A DNA stretch of 64,000 nt from Anaerolineales bacterium. Its GTDB lineage: Bacteria > Chloroflexota > Anaerolineae > Anaerolineales > Villigracilaceae. Each line of letters starts with the position of its first letter. Position 1 is the first letter of the stretch. The translations under genes and the position numbers were made by a program. The stretch covers positions 1 to 64,000 of the forward strand of contig CP129482.1 of the NCBI GenBank assembly GCA_030583925.1, read 5' to 3'. A model generated the notes under the pieces. It was not told where the DNA came from. It ran no database searches and saw nothing but the letters and a program-made list of their open reading frames with translations. Shown here one piece after another: positions 57,989-64,000 of this stretch.

Positions 57989-59110
57989 ATGGGACTCAAA
58001 TGGAAAATTTTCATCGGCGGATTTTTTCTTTTGACGGGATGCGCGGGGATTCAACTCCTGCGACTTTATCGCCAACCGCTCGGGCCGACCATCGAACTGC
58101 CTCAAACCATTCAGCCTTTGTCCACGCCGAGGGCGCTTTCCCCGGCGGTAGCGGCGTCCACGACGAATCAGCCGACCCTGAGTCCCGAACCGACGCCGCT
58201 GTGCGGCGCATCCCAGCCTGTGATGAACATCCTAGCCATCGGCTCGGACGCGCGCGGCGATCACTATTTGTACGGCTTGGCAGACATCATCCGCCTCGTG
58301 CGCGTGGATTTCGTCAACGCGCGCGTCACCATCCTCGAAGTTCCGCGCGACCTGTGGGTGGAAATCCCCGGCATTTCGGATCACTATGGCATCACGCATG
58401 GAAAATTAAATCAGGCGTATTTATACGGTAACAAGGGTCTCGGCTATTACGACGGCTCAGGCGAAGGACCTGGCTTGCTGGCGGAAACGTTGAACCTGAA
58501 TTTCGGCGCGCAACCCGAACATTATCTCGCGGTCAACATGATGACATTTGAAAATATCGTCGACGCGATCGGCGGCATTGACGTGTATCTGCCGTACGAG
58601 ATCGATGTGCGGACGAAAGAATACCCCGAAGCCTTTCACATTGACGCGGGACAGCATCATCTCGACGGCGAGACCGCGCTGTGGGTGGCGCGCATTCGGC
58701 AATATCACACGTTCAGCCGCGCCGAGAGTCAAAACATCGTCATGTGCGCCTTACGGGAAAAACTGCTCAGCCCAGCAATCGTCCCCGCCATCCCCAACTT
58801 GGTCCAAACTTTTCAACGCAACGTCCAAACCGACCTCAGCCCCGAACAGATCAATCAACTCGCATGCCTCGCGAATCAAATGAACGGCTCGGATGTCGTC
58901 TTTGCCAGTTTCCCGATTGAACTTTTTGCGAATAAAAGAATCTTCGATCCCCAACTCGGCGCGACCACACAAACTCTCGACGCCGATTTCACTGTGTTGC
59001 GAGATTACATCAGCCGTTTTCAACAAGGCACATGGCCCGACCCGAATCTTGTCATCGAATCCACGCCCTCGCCCGCCGAAGCCGATAAAGAATTTGCCTG
59101 CGGGGAATGA
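57989..59110 (+). CDS. LytR-CpsA-Psr (LCP) family protein
   Basis: A 373-aa membrane-anchored protein. ATG at 57989 is chosen because GAGGA lies seven bases upstream; ATG at 57983 is too close to it. An N-terminal membrane segment (FIGGFFLLTGCAGIQLL) and a Pro/Thr-rich linker (~residues 40-70) precede the LCP domain. Conserved features are MNILAIGSDARGDHYLYGLAD, ILEVPRDLWVEIPG (the catalytic Arg region) and HGKLNQAYLYG. LCP enzymes attach undecaprenyl-linked glycopolymers to peptidoglycan or proteins outside the cell. This fits a cell with a single membrane and a wall polymer. Its charged tail ends with no anchor. It does not sit next to glycan genes. Confidence 0.88.
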   Translation: MGLKWKIFIGGFFLLTGCAGIQLLRLYRQPLGPTIELPQTIQPLSTPRALSPAVAASTTNQPTLSPEPTPLCGASQPVMNILAIGSDARGDHYLYGLADIIRLVRVDFVNARVTILEVPRDLWVEIPGISDHYGITHGKLNQAYLYGNKGLGYYDGSGEGPGLLAETLNLNFGAQPEHYLAVNMMTFENIVDAIGGIDVYLPYEIDVRTKEYPEAFHIDAGQHHLDGETALWVARIRQYHTFSRAESQNIVMCALREKLLSPAIVPAIPNLVQTFQRNVQTDLSPEQINQLACLANQMNGSDVVFASFPIELFANKRIFDPQLGATTQTLDADFTVLRDYISRFQQGTWPDPNLVIESTPSPAEADKEFACGE

Positions 59111-59136
59111 ATCCCCTCAGGGCTAGGATAAGGGTT

Positions 59137-59610
59137 TCAATCCAGCATCGAGATCACTTTCATCGTCGGTTCGTACATCACATTCACCGACATGCCAACC
59201 TGATAATTCGGCGCGCCGAAACGCGGCAGGAGTTTTTCCGTGCCGAGTTGAAGCGTTTCCCCCATGTAATTAAGTTCCAAATCGAAATGGATTTCATCGT
59301 AATAACGGTTGACGGTTGTCCCCGTCGGCTTGATGTTGACGATGCGCGCGGTCATCCGCTCACCGCGTGACAGCGCGAACCGTTTCAACAGCCAACTGAC
59401 GACGGACGAGCCGAAGAGCAACCCCATGGCGATGAACATCATCACAAACATGAGCGCGAAAGAGATAGTAAATGGACTGGTGAGATCTTCGAACGGCGCT
59501 TCTGATGCCCCCTGCTTGGACATGAAAAAGAACATCGTGCAAAAAGGAATCCACATGAGCCCAAAGGCGATCCAACCGAGGGCGCGCATGTAACGAGGAA
59601 TGTGACTCAT
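59137..59610 (-). CDS. DUF3592 membrane protein
   Basis: A 157-aa protein. ATG at 59610 has AAGGAG upstream. Two membrane helices (ALGWIAFGLMWIPFCTMFFF and ISFALMFVMMFIAMGLLFG) are separated by a short outside loop. The C-terminal DUF3592 domain follows: RMTARIVNIKPTGTTVNRYYD and YQVGMSVNVMYEPTMKVISML. Function unknown for the family; it is a common small beta-rich domain on membrane anchors. It converges on the LCP gene. Confidence 0.8.
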   Translation of the reverse strand: MSHIPRYMRALGWIAFGLMWIPFCTMFFFMSKQGASEAPFEDLTSPFTISFALMFVMMFIAMGLLFGSSVVSWLLKRFALSRGERMTARIVNIKPTGTTVNRYYDEIHFDLELNYMGETLQLGTEKLLPRFGAPNYQVGMSVNVMYEPTMKVISMLD

Positions 59611-59748
59611 GGAAACTCCTTGAGGAAAATTTCCTTGATTGTACCCTGAGAAGATTTCACTTGACCCTTCCTCCATCCCGTTCTACAATTCAACTTAATC
59701 TTGTGGTCTGATTGTCTCTTGTCATATCATGAGATGCGTTCCCCTCTG

Positions 59749-59796
59749 ACTATCCGACCACTCGACTATTTGACCACCCAACTATCCGACCAGGAG
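59749..59796 (+). repeat. Three 16-base tandem repeats before the GlyA-GcvT start
   Basis: Units ACTATCCGACCACTCG, ACTATTTGACCACCCA and ACTATCCGACCAGGAG abut at 59749-59764, 59765-59780 and 59781-59796. A further ACTAACAACC leads to the ATG at 59807. GGAG in the third unit is the likely ribosome-binding site. Confidence 0.8.
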
Positions 59797-59806
59797 ACTA
59801 ACAACC

Positions 59807-62800
59807 ATGCCCGACTACCTCTTCCGCGGCTCGCTCGAAAAACTCGACAAGGATGTGTACGAACTGACCCAGCTCGAACAGGAGCGGCAAGCCCGCAAGT
59901 TGATTCTGATCGCCTCCGAGTCCACAGCCCCAATGGCGGTGAGAGAAGCGTTATCGTCGGCGTTTCAAAACATCTACGCCGAGGGCTATCCCGACGAAGA
60001 GACGCGTTGGATGGACGACGACGAAATTCTCGATTACCCGATGCGCCTCGCAAACTATCGCCGCAACAGCGACCCGCGCTATTACAAAGGCGTGGAATAT
60101 GCCGACGTGGTCGAAGCGCTCGCCCGCCGCCGCGCCGCGCAAACCTTCGCCGCGAACGGATATTCAGCCGATCAGATTTACGTCAACGTGCAAGCGCTCT
60201 CGGGCGGACCCGCCAACAACGCGGTCTATCACGCGTTGATCGAGCTCGGCTCCACCGTGATGGGACTCAACCTTCTGCACGGCGGGCACCTCTCGCACGG
60301 CTCGTCGGTCAACCGTTCAGGCAAGTGGTTCAAAGCCGTGCATTACACGATCGATGAAAACGAAAAACTCGATTACGACGCCATCCGCGCGCTGGCGAAC
60401 GAACACAAACCGAAATTGATGATCGCGGGCTATTCATCGTATTCGTGGATGCCCGATTGGAAAAAGTTCAGGGAGATTGCAGACGAGGTCGGCGCGTATT
60501 TGCTCGCAGACATTTCGCACATCGGCGGTCTCGTCGCGGCGGGCGTTGTCCCCTCGCCGATCGGATACGCCCACGTCGTGATGTCCACCACGCACAAATC
60601 CATTGACGGTCCGCGCGGCGCGGTGTTGATGACGACGGACGCGTCCATTGCGAAAAAACTCGATAAAGCCGTCTTCCCCGGCGAGCAGGGCGGTCCGCAC
60701 GTCAACGTCTTTGCGGCTCTCGCGCTGACGTTCAAACTGACCCAAACCAGACAGTTCAAACAACTCCAAGCCCAAACGCTCAAAAATGCGAAAGCGATGG
60801 CGGATCAATTCACCAAGCGCGGACTGCGCGTCCCCTTCGGCGGCACGGACACACACCTCGTCAACGTGGATTGCACGAGCATCGTCGGCGCGGACGGCAC
60901 GAAACTCAGCGGTGACCAAGCCTCGCGCATTTTGGATTTGGCGGGCGTGGTGGTGAATCGCAACACGATTCCGGGCGACAAGAACGCTCTCGATCCTTCC
61001 GGAATTCGGCTGGGTACGCCGTGGATAACTCAACGCGGCTTCAACGAAAAACAGACGCGCCAACTCGCCGACATCATGGCGGATGTTCTGCTCGCCTGCG
61101 CGCCACATTCGGTGGACACGGCGCGAAAAGGCAAGCAACGCCGCGCCAAAGTGGATTTCAACGTGTTGAATGTTGCACGTTTGAAGGTTAGAAAGTTAAC
61201 GGAAAAAGCAGGGATTGATTTCAAATTCAAGAAGAGCGGGTATCCGCACTATTATTTTATTGACGACGTAGGACAATTTGGCAAATTGTCCAACTGGGTA
61301 TTCGAATTGAAAGGTCAACGCGTGCGGCAGATGTTGGATTACGCGGTCTCGTCCGATTTGAGCGCGTTGAAGAAGGGCGAAACGCAAGCGACGGAGATCG
61401 CTACTCCGAAAGGCAAGGTCAAAGCGACACTGAAAAATGTTGACGGCGCGGCGTATCAGTTGTCTGTGCCTGCGAACAAAGCCTCGGTGGTTGCCACGTG
61501 GCTGCGCGATCTGTCCGATGGGTATGTGTCGTTGAACTTGGACGGCGAGAAAGATTTTTCGGCGCGGAGGATTCCGGGTCCGACGGTGGTGAGTGAGGTG
61601 AAGAAGCCCTCACCCCAGCCCTCTCCCAAAGGGAGAGGGGGAAGCGCGGGCGGCGAAAAACCCTGGTTTGTGGGAGTCGGCTCCACGTCCGCGAAAGGAG
61701 CGTTGAGTCCGTTTGTGTGGAATGCTGTAGGGGCGAGTCATGACTCGCCCTTACAAAAGACGGCGTTGAATCAAGTCCATCGCGATCTCGGCGGCAGGAT
61801 GGTGCCGTTCGCGGGTTGGGAGATGCCGGTGCAATACACGGGGATTTACGAGGAACATCTCGCCACGCGGCAGGCGGCGGGGTTGTTCGATGTTTCGCAC
61901 ATGGGCGTGTATGATGTGCGCGGCGCGGACGCGGCGTCGTTCCTCGACGCGGTCTGCGGCAACGATTGCGGCGGGCTGACGCCGGGTGAGTCGTTGTATA
62001 CGCATTTCCTCACGCCCGATGCGGATGTGATCGACGACACGCTTGTGTATCGCCGCGGCTGGGACGATTATCTCGTGGTGGTGAACGCATCCAATGACGA
62101 CAAGGATCGGACTTGGTTGGAGGCGGTGCGCGATGGAAAAGCGTTGATTGACCATGCGCGTCCGTGGGCGCGGACGTTCGGCTACAACGCGGAGATCCGC
62201 AATTTGCGCGATCCGAAAGCGGGCGACGCGATGCGCGTGGACATCGCTTTGCAGGGACCAAAGTCGCGGGAGATTTTGTTTGCGATGGGTGTGGATACGG
62301 AAACACGTACACAGGTAAACAAGTTGAAAAGGACGGAGTTGTGCAACGCGGTAATTGGTAATTTTGATTTGATCGTGTCGCGTACGGGTTACACGGGCGA
62401 GAAGATGGCGTTCGAGTTGTTTGTGCATCCCGACCGCTCCGTTGATTTTTGGAACGCGATTCTGAAAGCGGGCGAGCCGTTCGGCGTCAAACCCGTGGGG
62501 CTGGGAGCGCGCGACTCTTTGCGAACCGAAGCGGGACTTCCGTTGTACGGGCATGAGATGGGGCTTGGGTCGAAGGGTTCCGGCGAACGCGATCTTGGCG
62601 TTGCCGAGGGCGGATTTGGTTCGTACGTGAAAACGTACAAGCCGTGGTTCATCGGGCGGGATGCGTTCGTGGCGCGCGAGAAAGAACGCAAGGGTGTGGT
62701 CGTCCGCTTCACGTTCGACGAGCAACGCGTCCGCATGGCGCACAACGGCGACCCGGTGGTCAACGCGAACGGCGAACGAATCGGCTTCGTCACCTCCTGC

Positions 62801-62950
62801 GCGATCGACAGCGCGAGGTTCATCACCGGTCAGGCGTTTGTGGATTTGAAGTATGCGAAGGAAGGCACGCCGATTCTGATTCATCAAGGCGGCGTGATGG
62901 ATCGTCCCGCTTCGACGGCGAAAGTGGTGAGTCGATTCGCGAAGTTGTAG
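59807..62950 (+). CDS. Fusion of serine hydroxymethyltransferase (GlyA) and glycine-cleavage T-protein (GcvT)
   Basis: A 1047-aa two-enzyme protein. Residues of about 1-450 are SHMT: LILIASESTAP, RYYKGVEYADVVEAL, LADISHIGGLVAAG and the PLP lysine Lys264 in STTHKSIDGPRGA. An insert of ~25 residues (DEETRWMDDDEILDYPMRL) lies between YAEGYP and RYYKG, where other SHMTs have none. Residues of about 465-600 form a middle region of unknown fold (YPHYYFIDDVGQFGKLSNWV). Residues of about 650-1047 are GcvT: RMVPFAGWEMPVQYTGIYEE, AGLFDVSHMGVYDVRG, YLVVVNASNDDKD and GLGARDSLRTEAGLPLYGHE. Both enzymes make methylene-tetrahydrofolate, so joining them could channel one-carbon units. Three repeat elements are translated in frame in and before the linker. 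No gcvH or gcvP is in the window. Confidence 0.92.
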   Translation: MPDYLFRGSLEKLDKDVYELTQLEQERQARKLILIASESTAPMAVREALSSAFQNIYAEGYPDEETRWMDDDEILDYPMRLANYRRNSDPRYYKGVEYADVVEALARRRAAQTFAANGYSADQIYVNVQALSGGPANNAVYHALIELGSTVMGLNLLHGGHLSHGSSVNRSGKWFKAVHYTIDENEKLDYDAIRALANEHKPKLMIAGYSSYSWMPDWKKFREIADEVGAYLLADISHIGGLVAAGVVPSPIGYAHVVMSTTHKSIDGPRGAVLMTTDASIAKKLDKAVFPGEQGGPHVNVFAALALTFKLTQTRQFKQLQAQTLKNAKAMADQFTKRGLRVPFGGTDTHLVNVDCTSIVGADGTKLSGDQASRILDLAGVVVNRNTIPGDKNALDPSGIRLGTPWITQRGFNEKQTRQLADIMADVLLACAPHSVDTARKGKQRRAKVDFNVLNVARLKVRKLTEKAGIDFKFKKSGYPHYYFIDDVGQFGKLSNWVFELKGQRVRQMLDYAVSSDLSALKKGETQATEIATPKGKVKATLKNVDGAAYQLSVPANKASVVATWLRDLSDGYVSLNLDGEKDFSARRIPGPTVVSEVKKPSPQPSPKGRGGSAGGEKPWFVGVGSTSAKGALSPFVWNAVGASHDSPLQKTALNQVHRDLGGRMVPFAGWEMPVQYTGIYEEHLATRQAAGLFDVSHMGVYDVRGADAASFLDAVCGNDCGGLTPGESLYTHFLTPDADVIDDTLVYRRGWDDYLVVVNASNDDKDRTWLEAVRDGKALIDHARPWARTFGYNAEIRNLRDPKAGDAMRVDIALQGPKSREILFAMGVDTETRTQVNKLKRTELCNAVIGNFDLIVSRTGYTGEKMAFELFVHPDRSVDFWNAILKAGEPFGVKPVGLGARDSLRTEAGLPLYGHEMGLGSKGSGERDLGVAEGGFGSYVKTYKPWFIGRDAFVAREKERKGVVVRFTFDEQRVRMAHNGDPVVNANGERIGFVTSCAIDSARFITGQAFVDLKYAKEGTPILIHQGGVMDRPASTAKVVSRFAKL
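61161..61197. repeat. AACGTT-type repeat inside the GlyA-GcvT gene
   Basis: GTTGAATGTTGCACGTTTGA and GGTTAGAAAGTTAAC, related to the element at 2215-2247. It is read in frame as NVLNVARLKVRKL just after the SHMT core. Confidence 0.45.
61607..61641. repeat. Palindromic repeat family B inside the GlyA-GcvT gene
   Basis: CCCTCACCCCAGCCCTCTCC followed by CAAAGGGAGAGGGGG. It is translated as PSPQPSPKGRGG at about residues 601-612, at the border between the middle region and GcvT. Confidence 0.85.
61727..61754. repeat. Palindromic repeat family F inside the GlyA-GcvT gene
   Basis: GTAGGGGCGAGTCA (61727-61740) pairs with TGACTCGCCCTTAC (61741-61754), perfect but for one base. It is translated as VGASHDSPLQ at about residues 641-650, just before the GcvT domain start. 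Confidence 0.8.
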
Positions 62951-63045
62951 GAAACGATACCCTAGATGCACACCGTACGCTGGATGCCAGATTGATTCAA
63001 GCCGCAAAGGAAAAGAAGATACAAGTATTGGAGGTGTCAGAATGA
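62951..63045 (+). pseudogene. 3' remnant of an unknown gene before the antitoxin
   Basis: After the GlyA-GcvT stop, the frame ending at 63045 reads DTLDAHRTLDARLIQAAKEK and ends IQVLEVSE. It has no good start codon of its own. Its TGA overlaps the antitoxin ATG as ATGA, the usual layout of coupled genes. The sequence vaguely recalls a PIN-domain C-terminus, but that is only a guess. It is either the tail of a decayed toxin-like gene or a very short leader ORF. Confidence 0.4.
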
Positions 63046-63263
63046 ATACGTACACATACACAGAAGCGCGTGAAAAATTTGCGAAAGTCCTGGAGCAGGC
63101 GGCGAAGTATGGCGAGGTGCGAATCAAGCGGCGCGATGGTCAGGTGTTTGTCATCAAACCGCAAAAGCGCACAGGGTCTCCGCTAGCGGTGACTGGGATC
63201 AAGTTGAATCTCAGCCGCGACGAGATATTGCAAAGCATCGAGGAAGGACGAAAAGCCTTCTAA
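63042..63263 (+). CDS. Phd/YefM-family antitoxin
   Basis: A 73-aa protein. The start MNTYTYTEAREKFAKVLEQA is the Phd/YefM DNA-binding fold, followed by KYGEVRIKRRDGQVFVI and a helical tail (SRDEILQSIEEGRKAF) that would wrap a toxin. GGAGG precedes the ATG. No intact toxin gene is adjacent: downstream comes AMP nucleosidase, and upstream only the short remnant ending in the overlapping TGA. It may be an orphan antitoxin or act as a simple repressor. Confidence 0.8.
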   Translation: MNTYTYTEAREKFAKVLEQAAKYGEVRIKRRDGQVFVIKPQKRTGSPLAVTGIKLNLSRDEILQSIEEGRKAF

Positions 63264-63362
63264 ACATAGAATCCAAACGGCGAAGGCGCTCAGCCGCGCG
63301 AGGATTTGAGCGTTCGGATAGAGTTGCTTCGGTGATGATAAAAGTAAAGTTCAGGAATTAGG

Positions 63363-64000
63363 ATGAACACAAAGGAAGAGATCGTCCACAATTGGCTGCC
63401 GCGTTATACCGATACCGCGCTCAAGGATTTCGGCAAATACATCTTGCTCGTCAATTTCGAAGATTATTTGCATATGTTCTCGGAATGGTATAACGTCCCG
63501 ATTCGAGGAGCCGAGAAACCCATGCCCAACGTGACGGCGGAGGGCATCACGTTGATCAACTTTGGGATGGGCAGTCCCAACGCCGCCACTGTGATGGATC
63601 TGTTGGGCGCGATCCAACCGCGAGCGTGCCTGTTTCTGGGTAAATGCGGCGGACTCAAGCGAAAGAGCAAAGTCGGCGACTTGATCCTGCCGATCGCCGC
63701 TATTCGCGGCGAAGGGACCTCCAACGATTACTTTCCGCTCGAAGTGCCGGCGCTTCCAGCCTTCAGCCTGCAAAAAGCCATCTCCGCTACGATTCACGAG
63801 TACGGACGCGACTATTGGACCGGCACGGTTTACACCACCAACCGCCGCGTCTGGGAACATGACGATAAATTCAAAGCCTACTTACGCGGTATGCGCGCCA
63901 TGGCAATTGACATGGAAACTGCCACACTATTCAGCGTCGGATTCCACAATGAGATTCCCACCGGCGCGTTACTCTTGGTCTCAGACCAGCCGATGGTTCC
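63363..64000 (+). CDS. amn: AMP nucleosidase-like nucleoside phosphorylase, 3' end outside the window
   Basis: The frame is open from ATG 63363 to the end of the window, so the C-terminus is missing. NFGMGSPNAATVMDLLGAI, CLFLGKCGGLKRKSKVGDLI, LPIAAIRGEGTSNDYFP, YWTGTVYTTNRRVWEHDD, MAIDMETATLFSVGF and GALLLVSDQPM match the catalytic half of AMP nucleosidase (AMP to adenine and ribose 5-phosphate). The ~210 residues visible start with NTKEEIVHNWLPRYTDTAL. The short form without the long N-terminal domain of E. coli Amn is common in other phyla. AGGA with an unusual spacing precedes the ATG. AMP, nucleoside or another purine could be the substrate. Confidence 0.88.
   Translation, partial: MNTKEEIVHNWLPRYTDTALKDFGKYILLVNFEDYLHMFSEWYNVPIRGAEKPMPNVTAEGITLINFGMGSPNAATVMDLLGAIQPRACLFLGKCGGLKRKSKVGDLILPIAAIRGEGTSNDYFPLEVPALPAFSLQKAISATIHEYGRDYWTGTVYTTNRRVWEHDDKFKAYLRGMRAMAIDMETATLFSVGFHNEIPTGALLLVSDQPMV

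Noticed and set aside
61751-63127. 458-aa open frame on the minus strand opposite GcvT
   Set aside because: It mirrors the high-GC GcvT coding sequence, its translation is Arg/His-rich without domain motifs, and the plus strand has a clear enzyme.
1-64000. CRISPR arrays, insertion sequences, prophage genes or a replication origin
   Set aside because: None was recognised: no regularly spaced repeats, no transposase, integrase or phage structural genes, and no dnaA-box cluster.

Overview
The window looks like a chromosomal segment of a Chloroflexota bacterium, most likely Anaerolineae (inference). The signs are a mid-to-high GC background judged by eye, lipoproteins with low-complexity Thr/Ala/Pro linkers, a bacterial mevalonate-pathway decarboxylase, the absence of outer-membrane genes, and many palindromic repeats of the kind seen in such genomes. 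No rRNA, CRISPR array or complete insertion sequence is visible. There is one tRNA, tRNA-Val(UAC), with a broken partial copy just upstream.

Layout. 1-7.3 kb: the 3' part of a SPOUT rRNA methyltransferase, a family 1 glycosidase, an APH(6)-like kinase carrying two in-frame repeat insertions, a 49-aa membrane protein, and a two-subunit ABC exporter that looks heterodimeric. 7.3-11.2 kb (minus): a peptide-type ABC importer of two permeases and one binding lipoprotein, whose binding protein appears circularly permuted; no ATPase genes are adjacent. 11.3-15.3 kb: AmmeMemoRadiSam-type radical SAM enzyme, MobA, UspA, a cysteine-desulfurase-like enzyme and MarR. 15.4-22.1 kb: cytochrome b/molybdopterin oxidoreductase fusion, FAD oxidoreductase, then folE, a DsbA-like protein, a DNA glycosylase, DUF488, DUF2249 and cupin genes. 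22.1-29.3 kb: mevalonate decarboxylase (minus), then an FTR1 permease with a large N-terminal extension, an EfeO/imelysin lipoprotein, a membrane cytochrome b-like protein and a pentahaem cytochrome c.

29.5-37.7 kb: a 34-aa membrane ORF, an SDR, two GNAT proteins, a very large secreted ExeM/NucH-type nuclease with RTX repeats, and a SIMPL-domain lipoprotein. 37.8-46.4 kb: genome maintenance and restriction. NurA and HerA flank an uncharacterised 198-aa protein and a DUF6056 membrane protein; an AT-richer restriction-modification pair (possibly AccI-like) and a DpnI homologue follow. 46.7-57.7 kb: lipoprotein, guanylate kinase, rhomboid protease, a 1978-aa alpha-2-macroglobulin-like lipoprotein without a visible thioester, an alkaline-phosphatase-superfamily membrane protein and an FAH-family enzyme. 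57.7-64 kb: the tRNA locus, an LCP protein, DUF3592, a 1047-aa GlyA-GcvT fusion, a Phd antitoxin and the start of an AMP nucleosidase.

Two themes run through the window. First, at least six families of palindromic repeats are scattered through it, and several copies lie inside genes in frame, where they encode linker-like peptides. Second, several proteins are built unusually for their family: the permuted binding protein, the GlyA-GcvT fusion, the b-type cytochrome/Mo fusion, and an FTR1 system accompanied by cytochromes instead of EfeB. Regulation is readable in places: a MarR palindrome between two divergent -10 boxes, a palindrome on the FTR1 promoter, and several -10 boxes 6-7 bases before an ATG that suggest leaderless mRNAs. 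All identifications come from reading motifs; no database search was run.
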